Of a DNA stretch of 64,000 nucleotides, positions 19,076 through 29,514 are shown piece after piece. This DNA is from Pseudomonas cuatrocienegasensis (lineage in GTDB: Bacteria > Pseudomonadota > Gammaproteobacteria > Pseudomonadales > Pseudomonadaceae): contig NZ_FOFP01000008.1 of NCBI RefSeq assembly GCF_900110925.1, forward strand, positions 1 through 64,000, written 5' to 3'. The stretch's first letter is position 1. Each line of letters begins with the position of its first letter. The position numbers were made by a program, and so were the translations under genes. The notes under the pieces are model-generated. The model worked only from the letters and a program-made list of their open reading frames with translations. It had not been told where the DNA came from and did not search any database.

Positions 19076-20986
19076 ATGCCGACGACCTTTCATGAGATCC
19101 CCCGTGAGCGCCCGCTGACGCCCCTGCTCGACCGTGCGAACACGCCGGACGCGCTGCGTCGCCTGGCCGAAGCCGAGCTGGACACCCTGGCCGACGAACT
19201 GCGCCAGTACTTGCTGTACACGGTGGGCCAGACCGGTGGGCATTTCGGCGCGGGCCTTGGGGTGATCGAGCTGACCATCGCCCTGCACTACGTCTTCGAC
19301 ACCCCCGACGACCGCCTGGTGTGGGACGTTGGCCATCAGGCCTACCCGCACAAGATCCTCACCGGACGCCGCGAGCGCATGGGCAGCCTACGCCAGAAGG
19401 ACGGCATCGCCGCCTTCCCGCGGCGCTCCGAGAGCGAGTACGACACCTTCGGCGTCGGCCACTCCAGCACCAGCATCAGCGCCGCCCTGGGCATGGCCAT
19501 CGCCGCCCAGTTGCAGAACAGCAAGCGCAAGGCCGTGGCCGTGATTGGCGATGGCGCACTGACCGCCGGCATGGCCTTCGAGGCGCTGAACCATGCCAGT
19601 GAGGTCAACGCCAATATGCTGGTGATCCTCAACGACAACGACATGTCGATCTCCAAGAACGTTGGCGGGCTGTCCAACTACCTGGCCAAGATTCTTTCCA
19701 GCCGCACCTACGCGAGCATGCGCGAGGGCAGTAAAAAAGTCCTCTCGCGCCTGCCCGGCGCCTGGGAAATCGCCCGCAAGACCGAAGAACACGCCAAAGG
19801 CATGCTGGTCCCCGGCACCCTGTTTGAAGAGCTGGGCTGGAACTACATCGGCCCCATCGACGGCCATGACCTGCCGATTCTGCTGGCGACCCTGCGCAAT
19901 ATGCGCGACCTCGACGGCCCGCAGTTCCTCCATGTGGTCACGAAAAAGGGCAAGGGCTTCGCTCCGGCCGAAGTCGACCCCATCGGCTATCACGCAATCA
20001 CCAAGCTGGAACCGATCAACGCACCTGCGGCGCAGCCTCTTTCTATCCAGAAGCAGGCCACTGGCCCGAAATACTCCAGCGTGTTCGGCCAGTGGCTGTG
20101 CGACATGGCCGAAGCGGACGAGCGCCTGGTCGGCATCACCCCGGCGATGAAGGAAGGCTCGGACCTGGTGGCGTTCAGCGAGCGCTACCCCGAGCGCTAC
20201 TTCGACGTGGCGATTGCCGAGCAACACGCCGTGACCCTCGCTGCAGGCATGGCCTGCGAAGGGGCCAAACCGGTGGTGGCGATCTACTCGACCTTCCTCC
20301 AGCGCGCCTATGACCAACTGATCCACGACGTCGCCGTGCAGCACCTCGACGTGCTCTTCGCCATCGACCGCGCTGGCCTGGTCGGCGAAGACGGCCCGAC
20401 CCACGCCGGCAGCTTCGACCTCTCCTACCTGCGCTGCATCCCCGGCATGCTGGTGATGACCCCGAGCGATGAGAACGAGCTGCGCCGCATGCTCAGCACC
20501 GGCCACCTCTACGACGGCCCGGCAGCGGTGCGCTACCCGCGCGGCAGCGGCCCTAACGCGGTGATCGAACCGGGGCTGTCGCCCCTGGAAGTCGGTCGTG
20601 GGGTGGTCCGTCGCCAGGGTCAGGGCGTCGCGCTGCTGGTGTTCGGCGTGCAGCTGCGCGAAGCGCTCAAGGTCGGCGAAACCCTGAATGCCACCGTGGT
20701 CGACATGCGTTTCGTCAAACCCCTCGACGAGGCCCTGGTGCGCGAGCTGGCGGCAAGCCATGGGCTGCTGGTGAGCATCGAGGAAAACAGCATCATGGGC
20801 GGCGCCGGTAGCGCGGTCAGCGAGTTTCTCGCGCGGGAAAGCCTATCAACGCCTATGCTTCATCTGGGCCTGCCGGACTACTACGTCGAACACGCCAAGC
20901 CGGCGCAAATGCTCGCCGAGTGCGGACTGGACGAAGCGGGTATCAAGGCCGCCGTGCGTGAGCGCCTAACACTGTTAAACGGCTAA
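19076..20986 (+). CDS. dxs: 1-deoxy-D-xylulose-5-phosphate synthase
   Basis: A 636-aa transketolase-like enzyme of the MEP isoprenoid pathway, condensing pyruvate and glyceraldehyde 3-phosphate. The N-terminal diphosphate-binding part has [15 protein letters not shown] and [14 protein letters not shown]. The central pyrimidine-binding part has [19 protein letters not shown] with the catalytic glutamate, and a C-terminal transketolase domain follows. The length matches the family. It provides the precursor pathway for the FPP synthase encoded upstream. The start is ATG 19076; the Shine-Dalgarno is weak. Confidence 0.97.
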   Translation: MPTTFHEIPRERPLTPLLDRANTPDALRRLAEAELDTLADELRQYLLYTVGQTGGHFGAGLGVIELTIALHYVFDTPDDRLVWDVGHQAYPHKILTGRRERMGSLRQKDGIAAFPRRSESEYDTFGVGHSSTSISAALGMAIAAQLQNSKRKAVAVIGDGALTAGMAFEALNHASEVNANMLVILNDNDMSISKNVGGLSNYLAKILSSRTYASMREGSKKVLSRLPGAWEIARKTEEHAKGMLVPGTLFEELGWNYIGPIDGHDLPILLATLRNMRDLDGPQFLHVVTKKGKGFAPAEVDPIGYHAITKLEPINAPAAQPLSIQKQATGPKYSSVFGQWLCDMAEADERLVGITPAMKEGSDLVAFSERYPERYFDVAIAEQHAVTLAAGMACEGAKPVVAIYSTFLQRAYDQLIHDVAVQHLDVLFAIDRAGLVGEDGPTHAGSFDLSYLRCIPGMLVMTPSDENELRRMLSTGHLYDGPAAVRYPRGSGPNAVIEPGLSPLEVGRGVVRRQGQGVALLVFGVQLREALKVGETLNATVVDMRFVKPLDEALVRELAASHGLLVSIEENSIMGGAGSAVSEFLARESLSTPMLHLGLPDYYVEHAKPAQMLAECGLDEAGIKAAVRERLTLLNG

Positions 20987-21065
20987 GCCCCGCCCCTCCG
21001 GCTCATTTATTGCAATATGCCGGGGCTATGCTTAGGTCGTTTAAGCAGCGGATAGGGGCGCATAT

Positions 21066-23288
21066 ATGCAGTTACGCAGTCACCAGATGGACTTCAAAGG
21101 CCATGAGCGTCGCTGGCTGCCCTGGTTCGGCAGAGCCGGCAAGCTGGCCATGCGCTGGTCCTGGCTACTCAACGCCCACCAGGCCGAGCGCGTAGAGAAA
21201 ACCTTTGCCGGCCTCACCGCGACCCGTGTCGACCTGCTCACCACCTGGACGCGCCAGTACTGGCAGGAGCTCGAACTGGTCGGCGCAGCGCTGACTCATC
21301 GCTGGCCCAACCTCTCGCCCGAGATTCTGCAACGGGCCCGCGGGCATATGCCGGAAGTCTCCGAGCTGTTCGTGGTCGACCTCAAAGGCCGCATCCTCGC
21401 CTCCACCCATGCCGCGCATCAGGGCCAGGTTCACCCTGCAGACGCACTGGCCAAGGGCCTTAAGGGCCAATTTCTGCTCGGTCCCTATGTCGATGAGGCG
21501 ACCCTGCGCCTCGGCCCGACCACCTCGAAGTTTCATGACGCCGTCACCCTGATGTTCCACCAGCCCCTGCAGCATGCCGGCCAGGTGGTCGGCTGCCTGT
21601 GCGCACGCATTCCCAACGATGTCATGAGTGACCTGATCCAACGCGAAGCCGGGCATGTCTACCGCGACTCCGGCGACAATTACCTGTTTATGGTGGCCAG
21701 CGCTGATGGCAAGGTCGCACCCGGGACTGCTTTGTCGCGCTCGCGTTTTGAAGACGACGCCTTCACCGGTGGGGAAAACCTGAAACAGGGCGTGCACACC
21801 CCGTTCGGCACTGTAAGCGTGCAAAAACACACCGAATTCGAGCTGCGCTTCACTGACCCCGCGACCGGCGAACTGCACCCCGGTGTGCGCGAAACCATCC
21901 GCCACGGCAGTAATATGTTCGTGCTCTACCCCGGCTACCCGGACTACCGCCGCGTACCCGTCATCGGCGCGGGGCTGACCCTGCGTCTACCCGGCTCTCC
22001 GGATACCTGGGGAATGATGTGTGAGGGCGATCTGGAAGAAGTCTATCGCCAGCGCAGCCTCAGCTACTCACTGGCCAGCCAGTTGCTCGCCGGCCTGCTC
22101 GCTCTGGGTGGTTTGCAGTGGGTGCTGCAGCAGCAAGCCATCGAGCATGCCGCCCCCTTGACCTTCGCCTGTGCCAGCCTGTTGCTGGCCGGTTTCTGGG
22201 CATTCAGCCTGCGCAAGCGCGCGCGCACCCTGCAATCGTTGTCGGACTTCTTTCTCGATACCGCAGAATGCGGCGCGCCCCTGAGCAACCGCCTGGCCCT
22301 GGAGCGTTTCAACAGCGACGAGGCTGGCACCCTGGCCGGCTGGGTCAACAGCTTCGTCGACAAGATGGACCACACGATGCAAGGCATCGTCACCGCCGGC
22401 AGCGCCCTGCAAGGTACGTCGTCGGGACTCACGCAGACCTCCATCGACGCCAGCCAGTGCGCGGGCCAGGGCCAGGCGGCAGCGGTCGCGACCGCCCGCG
22501 CCATGCTCGACGTCAATCACAGCATAGGTGCGGCGACCAGCCATATCCTCGACAGTGAAAGCGCCTCTCGCCAGGCCCTGGCCATGACCCAGGAAGGCAG
22601 CGCAGCGGTACAGCAAAATGCCGATGACGTGAGTCAGCTGGCCGAGCAGATCGAACGCTCGAGCCTGGCCTTGCAGGCCCTGAGCCGGCAGACCGAAGAG
22701 ATCCAGCATATTACCGAGGCCATCCACAGCATCGCCGACCAGACCAACCTGCTCGCACTCAATGCTGCCATCGAAGCCGCCCGTGCAGGCGACAGTGGCC
22801 GCGGCTTCGCTGTAGTCGCCGATGAAGTCCGCGGGTTGGCCAAACGCACAGCGCAAGCCACCAGCGAAATCGCCACGAGCCTGGGCAGCGTGCGCCAGCA
22901 AACCCTCGATACCCTGACCGGCATGCAACGCTGCCAAGAAGCGGCGCTGCGCAGCGTCACCCGCTCGGACCAGGCGACAACGGCGCTGGAACGCATCCAG
23001 CAGGAAGTCAGCGGCATGCAGGACCGCCTCGGCCAGATCAGCCAGGTCATGCGCTCCCAGCTACAACAGGTGGAGGCGGTCAACGCTCAGGCCCAGGCCA
23101 TTACCGGCGCCACCGAGCGCAGTAGCCAGAGCGCCGACGAAACCTTGCAGGCGGCCCAGTCACTTGCCCAGTTGGTACTCGACCTGCACAAGACCGCCAG
23201 CCGCCTGAGCCGTCAGGACAGCACCGGGGGCACCAGCCCGTCTGGTAACCCCAGCAGAACCCTTGTGCTGCCAGCCAATGCGCACTAA
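21066..23288 (+). CDS. Methyl-accepting chemotaxis protein with large N-terminal sensor and mid-protein membrane pair
   Basis: 740 aa. Residues about 30-320 form a long sensor-like region with double-Cache character ([46 protein letters not shown]). Unusually, no hydrophobic span precedes it. Two spans occur only at about 333-385, followed by a linker and the MCP hairpin tip [20 protein letters not shown] (about 557-576). Either the sensor is cytoplasmic, or the N-terminus is translocated without a classical first helix. GGATAGGGGC lies upstream of ATG 21066. The gene sits 80 bp after dxs on the same strand. The ligand is unknown. Confidence 0.87.
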   Translation: MQLRSHQMDFKGHERRWLPWFGRAGKLAMRWSWLLNAHQAERVEKTFAGLTATRVDLLTTWTRQYWQELELVGAALTHRWPNLSPEILQRARGHMPEVSELFVVDLKGRILASTHAAHQGQVHPADALAKGLKGQFLLGPYVDEATLRLGPTTSKFHDAVTLMFHQPLQHAGQVVGCLCARIPNDVMSDLIQREAGHVYRDSGDNYLFMVASADGKVAPGTALSRSRFEDDAFTGGENLKQGVHTPFGTVSVQKHTEFELRFTDPATGELHPGVRETIRHGSNMFVLYPGYPDYRRVPVIGAGLTLRLPGSPDTWGMMCEGDLEEVYRQRSLSYSLASQLLAGLLALGGLQWVLQQQAIEHAAPLTFACASLLLAGFWAFSLRKRARTLQSLSDFFLDTAECGAPLSNRLALERFNSDEAGTLAGWVNSFVDKMDHTMQGIVTAGSALQGTSSGLTQTSIDASQCAGQGQAAAVATARAMLDVNHSIGAATSHILDSESASRQALAMTQEGSAAVQQNADDVSQLAEQIERSSLALQALSRQTEEIQHITEAIHSIADQTNLLALNAAIEAARAGDSGRGFAVVADEVRGLAKRTAQATSEIATSLGSVRQQTLDTLTGMQRCQEAALRSVTRSDQATTALERIQQEVSGMQDRLGQISQVMRSQLQQVEAVNAQAQAITGATERSSQSADETLQAAQSLAQLVLDLHKTASRLSRQDSTGGTSPSGNPSRTLVLPANAH

Positions 23289-23319
23289 GGTGCGCGCCAT
23301 TCGATCGTCCCTCAGGGTT

Positions 23320-23502
23320 CGCCATACACTGGCGTTAAACGGGAAGCCGGTGGGCGCTTAACGAGCTACCCCGGCACTGCCCCCGCAACGGTAATCGACC
23401 GCAGCGTGCTGCACCACGCTCCACAGGCCACTGGATCAATCCGGGAAGGCGGAGCGAGGCAGGTCGAGAGTCCGGAGACCGGCCCTGAGTGGATCTGACA
23501 GG
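23320..23502 (+). promoter_or_regulatory. Cobalamin (AdoCbl) riboswitch
   Basis: The conserved blocks are in order: AAACGGGAAGCCGGTG (23337-23352), CACTGCCCCCGCAACGGTAA (the B12 box, about 23375-23394), GCCACTGG, CCGGGAAGGC and GAGTCCGGAGACCGGCC. The aptamer directly precedes the TonB-dependent receptor gene, so high cobalamin should switch off receptor synthesis, as for btuB leaders. Confidence 0.95.
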
Positions 23503-23599
23503 TGTTGCGGAGGGCATCACCGTCAAGCTCGGTGCCTGCGCGCCCGTTCTTGCACCCTGCCCTCCTCAAAAGCCTTTCGACCTTTTGAGGATTCTCTAC

Positions 23600-25537
23600 G
23601 TGAAATTGCCCCGTATTGCCTTGGCCGTAGCGTTACTGCCAAGCGTCAGTTCTGCCACCAGCGATACCAGCAGCTATGAACTTCCACCGCTGGTCGTCAC
23701 GCGCGCAACCGCACTGCAGAAACCGGCCCCGGCGAGCGTCAAAGTCATTGACCGCAAAGAAATTGAAGCGAGCGCCTCCACTTCACTGGTAGATGTATTA
23801 CGCGGACAAGCTGGCGTGCAAGTACGTGACACCATCGGTGATGGCAGTCGCGCCAATATCAGCCTGCGCGGCTTTGGCGAGAACTCAGTCAATAACACCT
23901 TGGTGCTCGTAGACGGCCGTCGACTTAACCAGCCAGCCCAGTCAGGCCCTGACTTTAACAGCGTCCCGCTGGCCAATATCGAGCGCATCGAGATCATTCG
24001 AGGCGCCGGCACCGTGCTTTATGGCGACCAGGCCGTTGGCGGAGTGATAAATATCATCACCCGCACCCCATCAAGCAACGAAGCCTATATCGAAAGCAGC
24101 ATCGGCAGTCACGATCTCGAAGCCTACCGCGGTCATATCAGCCAGCAATTGGGGGCCGGCTTTGCGGTGTACGCCAGCGGTGAAACCCGTAACACCGACA
24201 ACTACCGCGACCGAAACAACGCCAACTACAGTAATACCTTCGCCCGTCTGCGCTATGACTATGAGAGCGGCCACACTCTGTATGAATACCAGACAGTCGA
24301 TGATGAGTTGTTGTACCCAGGAAGCTTGAGCCTAGCCGAACAAAGAGCCGACAGAAAAGCCAGCTTTGATGCAAATGGCAATGGTTTTAATAACAGCAAG
24401 ACACAGGTGCACCGCTTTGCGCTTGAACAACAGCTGAACAACATCTGGTCCACCAACTTCGATTACAGCTACAGCGATCAAGACGGTATCGGGGCGTTTA
24501 ACTTTGGCTCATTTGTTTCGCCCTTCACCCAAGGCACCCGCATAGAAACCTTTAGCCCGCGCATCACGGCTCGCTTCGACAACAGCCTTGGTCATGTAGA
24601 GTGGCTATTTGGTCATGACCATATCAGCAGCGATTACGAGTACCAAAGCTCGGCGCTTAATAACCTAGCGACACAAACACAACGCGACTGGTACACCCAG
24701 TTAAGTCAGAACCTCGGTCAAGACCTGACGTTAACCGCGGGCTACCGCAATAGCGAAGCGCAGGACACCATCAAATCCAAAAACCTGGAGCAGCGTGCAC
24801 GGGAAAGCAGTAGCAGCCTCGGTTTAAGCTGGCAAGCAAACCAAAAGACGCGCTTGTTTATCAAACGTGAGGACGTATTGCGCTGGGCTAACGTTGACGA
24901 GAATGTGTTTGCCAACCCAAACATCACCTTCCTCAAACCCCAAACAGGTGAGTCGTGGGAAGGCGGCGTGGAATGGGATGACGCTATACAGCGTTATCAA
25001 GCCAGCATCTATCGCCTGCAACTGAAAGACGAACTGCTCTACGACCCAACAGCGGAAGGTCTTAACAGCGTGTTCGGTTTTGATGGCGCCAACATTAACC
25101 TAGACAAGACTCTGCGCAAAGGCGTGTTACTTGAAGCAGAACGCCAATTGACCCAGCGCTTGAGCCTGGGAGGCCAGTATACCTATACCGATTCCGAATA
25201 CCTGGAAGGCAGTTTCAAAGGTAATGAAGTGTCAGGTGTCGCTCGCCATAGTGCTAGCATCCAGCTGGGGTATCAACTGCTGCCAGGTTTGAATACACAA
25301 TTAGAAGCGGTATACACAGGCTCACAGTATCTCTCAGGTGACGACGCCCATACGCAAAACCGCGTAGACGGCTACACACTGCTTAACGCGGCAATCACCT
25401 ATGACTACGAGCAGTTAACTAGCAAACTGCGCATCAATAACCTGACCGGCACACACTATGATGCGTACGCCAACCTTTTTAACCGCAGCTCTGCACCGGA
25501 AGAGCAGGTGCAGTTGAGCGTTGGCTACCGCTTTTAA
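23600..25537 (+). CDS. TonB-dependent outer-membrane receptor, probable vitamin B12 receptor (BtuB-like)
   Basis: 645 aa from a GTG start at 23600 (KLPRIALAVALLPSVSSA signal sequence) with TGAGGA about 10 nt upstream. A TonB box-like ELPPLVVTRA follows the signal sequence. The plug domain runs from about 45 to 155 with the typical LVDGRRLNQPAQ and ERIEIIRGAGTVLYGDQAVGG; the rest is a beta-barrel ending VQLSVGYRF with terminal Phe. The cobalamin riboswitch upstream makes a corrinoid the likely substrate. Its A/T content is visibly higher than that of the flanking genes, suggesting acquisition separate from its surroundings. Confidence 0.9.
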   Translation: MKLPRIALAVALLPSVSSATSDTSSYELPPLVVTRATALQKPAPASVKVIDRKEIEASASTSLVDVLRGQAGVQVRDTIGDGSRANISLRGFGENSVNNTLVLVDGRRLNQPAQSGPDFNSVPLANIERIEIIRGAGTVLYGDQAVGGVINIITRTPSSNEAYIESSIGSHDLEAYRGHISQQLGAGFAVYASGETRNTDNYRDRNNANYSNTFARLRYDYESGHTLYEYQTVDDELLYPGSLSLAEQRADRKASFDANGNGFNNSKTQVHRFALEQQLNNIWSTNFDYSYSDQDGIGAFNFGSFVSPFTQGTRIETFSPRITARFDNSLGHVEWLFGHDHISSDYEYQSSALNNLATQTQRDWYTQLSQNLGQDLTLTAGYRNSEAQDTIKSKNLEQRARESSSSLGLSWQANQKTRLFIKREDVLRWANVDENVFANPNITFLKPQTGESWEGGVEWDDAIQRYQASIYRLQLKDELLYDPTAEGLNSVFGFDGANINLDKTLRKGVLLEAERQLTQRLSLGGQYTYTDSEYLEGSFKGNEVSGVARHSASIQLGYQLLPGLNTQLEAVYTGSQYLSGDDAHTQNRVDGYTLLNAAITYDYEQLTSKLRINNLTGTHYDAYANLFNRSSAPEEQVQLSVGYRF

Positions 25538-25555
25538 GTCAGCACAGCATGTAAC

Positions 25556-25590
25556 AAGGCCGCGCTTAAGCGCGGCCTTGTAGTTTTAAC
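25556..25590. terminator. Rho-independent terminator between convergent genes
   Basis: AAGGCCGCGCTTAAGCGCGGCCTT (a 24-bp perfect palindrome, 25556-25579), followed by GTAGTTTT. It lies between the converging receptor and BtuF-like genes and could serve both. Confidence 0.8.
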
Positions 25591-25593
25591 GAT

Positions 25594-26391
25594 TTACTCG
25601 GCTTCGGCCAACTGTTCACATAACATCTTCACCGCACCTAACATCTGCCAGCTCGGCCGCTCCAGGCCCTTGTCCGGAAGCACCCATAGCTGCTCGCGGG
25701 CTGTCGCCGTCATCTGTGGCCAGCGCCGCCAGGCCTCCAGTTGTCGGGCGTCGGCCGCCAGCAGTACCTCGGGGTCGCGCTGCAACACCGCCTCCACACT
25801 GACTTGCGGTGCCGGCAGGCTGAGGTCAGCGAACAGGTTCTGCGCGCCACACACCTTGAGCGCATCACTGACGATCTGCTGTCCACCCAGGGTGTACAGC
25901 GGTGTATCCCAGACCTGATAGAACACCCGCAAAGGTCGCGCCCGGGCATAACGCGCGCGCAGTTGCTGCACCCGCGCGCGGAAGGCATCGCGCAGGCGCT
26001 CACCCTCGACTCGCCGCCCGACCCGCGCGCCAACCAGGGCGAACTGCTCGGCCAGGCTGTCGAGATCGCCCGGTTCCACCACCATCAGTTCCAGCCCCAG
26101 GCGCTGCAGTTGCTCGCGCTCGGTGGCACTGACGCTGCTGGGCCAGAGCAGTACCAGGTCCGGCTTGAGGGCTAACAGGGCTTCGATTTGCAACTGACCC
26201 CAACGCCCCAACGAGGGCAGGTGCGCCAGGGCAGGCGGCCGTTCGCCACCGTCGAGCACGCCGACCAGCAGGTCATCAGCCTGCAGGTCGAGCATGATTT
26301 CACTTAAGGAAGGCGCCAGGCTGACCACCCGCTCGGCCGCCGCCAATGGGACGACCAGGAACAGCAGCAGGCACCCCAGCAGTGTGCGCAT
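25594..26391 (-). CDS. Periplasmic cobalamin-binding protein (BtuF-like)
   Basis: 265 aa with an N-terminal signal peptide ([20 protein letters not shown]). It has the helical-backbone substrate-binding fold of the BtuF/FhuD class: RVVSLAPSLSEIMLDLQADDLLVGV at the N-terminal lobe, KPDLVLLWPSS, then a C-terminal lobe with ELLAADARQLEAWRRWP-type sequence. It is likely to deliver cobalamin to an ABC importer not encoded here. It converges on the riboswitch-controlled receptor, supporting the corrinoid assignment. It overlaps the start of its upstream neighbour's stop by one base. Confidence 0.85.
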   Translation of the reverse strand: MRTLLGCLLLFLVVPLAAAERVVSLAPSLSEIMLDLQADDLLVGVLDGGERPPALAHLPSLGRWGQLQIEALLALKPDLVLLWPSSVSATEREQLQRLGLELMVVEPGDLDSLAEQFALVGARVGRRVEGERLRDAFRARVQQLRARYARARPLRVFYQVWDTPLYTLGGQQIVSDALKVCGAQNLFADLSLPAPQVSVEAVLQRDPEVLLAADARQLEAWRRWPQMTATAREQLWVLPDKGLERPSWQMLGAVKMLCEQLAEAE

Positions 26392-26807
26392 CAGCCGAGT
26401 TGGCGAGGGATTCGGTACAGGCAGAGCAGGACGATGCTCGACAGCGCCAAGAGCACCAGCGGCACGGCTTCGAGCCCGGCGAACACCGCCACGGCGCCGA
26501 TCCAGGCTGGCAGCCCGGCACCGAGAAAGGCCTTGCGCCGCTGCTCCGCCAGGGCCAGCCAGGCGGCCGGCTCCTCGGGGCTATCCAGGGCTTTTTCGGT
26601 GGCGATCAGGGCACGTTTGTAGGCGCTGAACAGCGGCAGGCTGACGAACATCGAGGCCACGCCGGCAATAAACAACGGCATGCTCAGCACGCCATGCTCA
26701 AACGCTGCGCCAAACAGCAGATTGAACAGGAACAGTGGTGCCAGGGTCAGCGCCAACTGACTCCACCAGGCCAGGGCCAGACGCCGACGTACCTGAGCGC
26801 GGGTCAC
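26391..26807 (-). CDS. Conserved small membrane protein of unknown function
   Basis: 138 aa with four likely membrane helices ([73 protein letters not shown]) and a basic N-terminus. A cytoplasmic loop with [16 protein letters not shown] separates helices 2 and 3. I do not recognise the family. It overlaps ribA by 4 bp upstream and abuts the BtuF-like gene downstream, so it is probably co-transcribed with both. Confidence 0.75.
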   Translation of the reverse strand: MTRAQVRRRLALAWWSQLALTLAPLFLFNLLFGAAFEHGVLSMPLFIAGVASMFVSLPLFSAYKRALIATEKALDSPEEPAAWLALAEQRRKAFLGAGLPAWIGAVAVFAGLEAVPLVLLALSSIVLLCLYRIPRQLG

Positions 26808-27424
26808 AGGCTGCCCTCGGCCTCGCCCTGGTGCAGGCTGCCGAGCATGTGCCCGAGCTTGCCGGCCTTGGTCGCCAGGTACTTTTTGTTGTGTGGGTTA
26901 TGCTCGATCTGCAGCGGCACGCGCGAAGCCACGGGGATACCCATGTCGGCCAGGGCCTTGACCTTGCGCGGGTTGTTGGTCATCAGCTTGAGCTGGGCGA
27001 TGCCCAGGTGCTCGAGCATCGGCTGGCAGATCGCGTAATCACGCTGGTCGGCACCAAAGCCCAGGCGCTCGTTGGCCTCCACGGTGTCTGCGCCGCCATC
27101 TTGCAATTCGTAGGCGCGGATCTTGTTCAGCAGGCCGATGCCACGGCCTTCCTGACGCAGATAGAGCAACACGCCACGGCCTTCGGCGGCAATCGCGCGC
27201 AGGGCGGCCTCGAGCTGAAAACCGCAATCGCAGCGCAGGCTGAACAGCGCGTCGCCGGTCAGGCACTCGGAATGCAGACGCCCAAGGACAGGTGCGCCAT
27301 CGGCGACATCGCCGAAAGTCAGGGCCACATGCTCCTTGCCCGTGGCCTCTTCAAGAAAGCCATGCATGGTGAACACGCCAAACGGCGTAGGCAGCAGGGA
27401 CGCGGCGACGAACACAACGGACAC
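26804..27424 (-). CDS. ribA: GTP cyclohydrolase II
   Basis: 206 aa. It catalyses the first riboflavin step, converting GTP to 2,5-diamino-6-ribosylamino-pyrimidinone 5'-phosphate plus formate. The zinc site is complete in [18 protein letters not shown], followed by the catalytic [21 protein letters not shown]. This is important because the RibBA protein at 31552 lacks the zinc cysteines, so this stand-alone enzyme should supply the activity. The start is ATG 27424 ([16 protein letters not shown]) with AGGAGCAT upstream. Confidence 0.96.
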   Translation of the reverse strand: MSVVFVAASLLPTPFGVFTMHGFLEEATGKEHVALTFGDVADGAPVLGRLHSECLTGDALFSLRCDCGFQLEAALRAIAAEGRGVLLYLRQEGRGIGLLNKIRAYELQDGGADTVEANERLGFGADQRDYAICQPMLEHLGIAQLKLMTNNPRKVKALADMGIPVASRVPLQIEHNPHNKKYLATKAGKLGHMLGSLHQGEAEGSL

Positions 27425-27525
27425 CGGATGCTCCTAAGACAGGGAGGAAAATAAGAGCGGCATTGTAACAGCAGCCCCCGCTGCGGGGTCAGCCTGAATT
27501 ACCGATGATAAGGATCGAGCCAGTG

Positions 27526-27581
27526 CTAGGGTCTGTTGCCGTTTCGGCGCAAGCCGCGAACAAAACGGCAACAGGCCCTAG
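27526..27581. repeat. CTAG-ended palindromic mini-element, family 1, copy 1
   Basis: 56 bp: CTAGGGTCTGTTGCCGTTT, a 17-18-bp loop containing GCAAGCCGCGAAC, then AAACGGCAACAGGCCCTAG. The arms are complementary at all but one position. Its right CTAG overlaps the last bases of the retropepsin gene and provides its TAG stop. Related copies are at 35313-35366 and 36778-36837. Confidence 0.8.
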
Positions 27582-28225
27582 AACTTCGACTCGAGCACCA
27601 GCACATCCTGCTCGACCCGCCAGCCAACGCGGCTGAGAAAGCTCATGCCGAGCAGCGCTTCGCCCGGCGCACCGCCTTCGAGGACCACGGCCTCGACGCC
27701 CAGCACCTCCAGGTCGCCCAGCTTGACGCTGCTAAGGTTGACCCGCCAGCCACGGACCACGCCACCGGCGGTGTTGACCTGCAGCGGCGTGCCCACACTG
27801 CGGTAATCGATGCCCAGGCGCCGGGCGTGGGTTTCATTGAGCGCCACCGAGGTTGCCCCGGTGTCGACCAGAAACTGCACCGGCTGGCCATTTGCAGAAC
27901 CTGCCACCCAGTAATGCCCGCCCACGCCCTTGGCGACGCTCAGGCTGCGCTTGCCTGGCGCGGCGAAGCCTTCGCTGGGCTCGCGACTCAGGGGATACAG
28001 ACGCTCGACACCATCCACGCGCAGTACTGCGCCTTTGCTGTCGGCGCTGACGACCTGCACACCGCCGGGGCCCGTCTGCCCCACCCGTACCAGCTTGCGC
28101 TGGCCATCGACGTTCAGCACGGCTGCGCCCGGAAACAACCCAACCACCAGTACCTGGCTGGCAGCCTGAGCCCAGCCAGCACCTGCTAGCAGGGTCATTA
28201 AGCACAGCCGTATCAATCCACGCAT
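27578..28225 (-). CDS. Retropepsin-like (clan AA) aspartic protease, exported
   Basis: 215 aa with a signal peptide (MRGLIRLCLMTLLAGAGWAQAAS). The C-terminal half (about 100-215) is a single retropepsin lobe with the catalytic FLVDTGATSVAL and the later hydrophobic-hydrophobic-Gly element ALLGMSFLSRV. This is the TIGR02281-like group, which acts as a homodimer in the periplasm or at the inner membrane; substrates are unknown. The TAG stop (27578-27580) lies inside a palindromic mini-element, so the reading frame ends exactly at the insertion. The upstream gene on the same strand is a solute-binding protein. Confidence 0.85.
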   Translation of the reverse strand: MRGLIRLCLMTLLAGAGWAQAASQVLVVGLFPGAAVLNVDGQRKLVRVGQTGPGGVQVVSADSKGAVLRVDGVERLYPLSREPSEGFAAPGKRSLSVAKGVGGHYWVAGSANGQPVQFLVDTGATSVALNETHARRLGIDYRSVGTPLQVNTAGGVVRGWRVNLSSVKLGDLEVLGVEAVVLEGGAPGEALLGMSFLSRVGWRVEQDVLVLESKF

Positions 28226-28240
28226 CGAATCACACCCCGA

Positions 28241-28963
28241 TCAGTCAAAAGGATAAGGCTCTCCCCAACGGGCAAAAATAGGCCTTAACGCGCCCTGTGG
28301 CACCAAGTCATCCATGCGCGCATCGAAATACGCTGCCAGCGCCCGCCCTCGCGGTGTATCGGCAAAGCCAAGGTACAACGGCAAACGCTTGAGGGTGTAG
28401 ACACGGTAGCGCGAGGCATCCGCTACCCGTGTGAGCAAGTCGTCGATTTCCGGACGCGCATCCACATAGAAATCCGCATGCCGGTAGTTAAGCATGCCGA
28501 GAATACCGCCACGCCGCTGAACTTCGCGGAACGCCGTGATACCGGGGAGGTAGTGCTGGTATTGGTAGCCGCGCATCCACACCAGGCGGAAATCGCCCAG
28601 CGAGTCCAGCGTGGGTGCCGGTTGTTCGGTCAACCCCAGCGCACTGATCTGGTCATAGTCGTAGGGCCAGCGCGGATAAAACACGCCGCCGCTGATCTCG
28701 TCACGATAGGCACCAACCCAGGCATCGGCGGCACCACGCTGCACCAGACCAATCGCGCGGGTGTAGGGCACGCTTTGCATGCGCAGGCGAACCTCGGGCT
28801 CGAATACCTTGCGCAACAGATCCCAGGCCAGCCCGCGACCGTCTTCCTCGCTGTAGTCCTCCCACACCTCGCTGGCCAGGCGAATGTCCGCTGGGCGTTC
28901 GCCTGCGTGCACGCTTGCCATAAGCGCTAGCAACACCAGTAAGCACCCACACCATGCTCGCAC
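28241..28963 (-). CDS. Periplasmic solute-binding protein, SBP_bac_3-like
   Basis: About 240 aa with a signal peptide (CGCLLVLLALMASVHAG). The fold is that of polar-amino-acid binding proteins: LASEVWEDYSEEDGRGLAWDLLRKVF at the start, SVPYTRAIGLVQRGAADAWVGAY in lobe 1, and the hinge sequence YYVD-like FYVDARPEIDDLL in lobe 2. No permease or ATPase is nearby, so it may be an orphan sensor-type binding protein. Two GTG codons compete as start; 28963 has AGAGG 5 nt upstream, and 28969 is the alternative. Confidence 0.75.
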   Translation of the reverse strand: MRAWCGCLLVLLALMASVHAGERPADIRLASEVWEDYSEEDGRGLAWDLLRKVFEPEVRLRMQSVPYTRAIGLVQRGAADAWVGAYRDEISGGVFYPRWPYDYDQISALGLTEQPAPTLDSLGDFRLVWMRGYQYQHYLPGITAFREVQRRGGILGMLNYRHADFYVDARPEIDDLLTRVADASRYRVYTLKRLPLYLGFADTPRGRALAAYFDARMDDLVPQGALRPIFARWGEPYPFD

Positions 28964-28983
28964 AAGCACCTCTAATGAAGGCT

Positions 28984-29514
28984 TTAGAAACCCAGGCCAG
29001 CGCCCAGGCCGTTGGCCCAGGCCCAGATCACGCCCTGCATCGCCAGCCAGGCGAAAACACCTGCCAGCACATCATCGAGCATGATGCCTACGCCGCCATG
29101 CACGTGCCGGTCGATCCAGCGTATCGGCCAGGGTTTGACGATGTCGAACAGGCGGAACATAAGAAAGCCCAGCAGCAACCAGCCCCAACCTTCGGGTACC
29201 AGCCACAGGGTGATCCACATACCGACCATTTCGTCCCAGACGATGCCTTCATGGTCGTGCACGCGCAGGTCTTCGGCGACCTTGCCGCACAGCCAGAAGC
29301 CGAACAGCATGGTTACCCCGAGCATCAGCCAGTAGCCCCAGTCGGGCAGCATCTGCCACAACGGCACGAACGGCAGCGCGACCAGCGAACCCCAGGTACC
29401 GGGCGCCTTGGGCAGGGTGCCGGAGCCGAAGCCAAAAGCGATGAAATGCCAGGGATTGCACCACACCGAAGGGGGCACAAACTCGGCCGGGACTTGCTTG
29501 GGGTGATCAGTCAC
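28984..29514 (-). CDS. pgpA: Phosphatidylglycerophosphatase A
   Basis: A 176-aa inner-membrane enzyme removing the phosphate from phosphatidylglycerol phosphate. Diagnostic blocks are FGSGTLPKAPGTWGSLVALP near the N-terminus and the metal-binding VWDEMVGMWITLW. I place the start at GTG 29514, which overlaps the thiL stop (GTGACTGA) by 8 bp and matches the family N-terminus (TDHPKQVPAEF). A longer in-frame extension inside thiL is unlikely to be used. It is the last gene of the rib-nusB-thiL run. Confidence 0.93.
   Translation of the reverse strand: MTDHPKQVPAEFVPPSVWCNPWHFIAFGFGSGTLPKAPGTWGSLVALPFVPLWQMLPDWGYWLMLGVTMLFGFWLCGKVAEDLRVHDHEGIVWDEMVGMWITLWLVPEGWGWLLLGFLMFRLFDIVKPWPIRWIDRHVHGGVGIMLDDVLAGVFAWLAMQGVIWAWANGLGAGLGF

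Noticed and set aside
19388..20761. Minus-strand ORF, 457 codons, opposite dxs
   Set aside because: No domain features; dxs is certain on the other strand.
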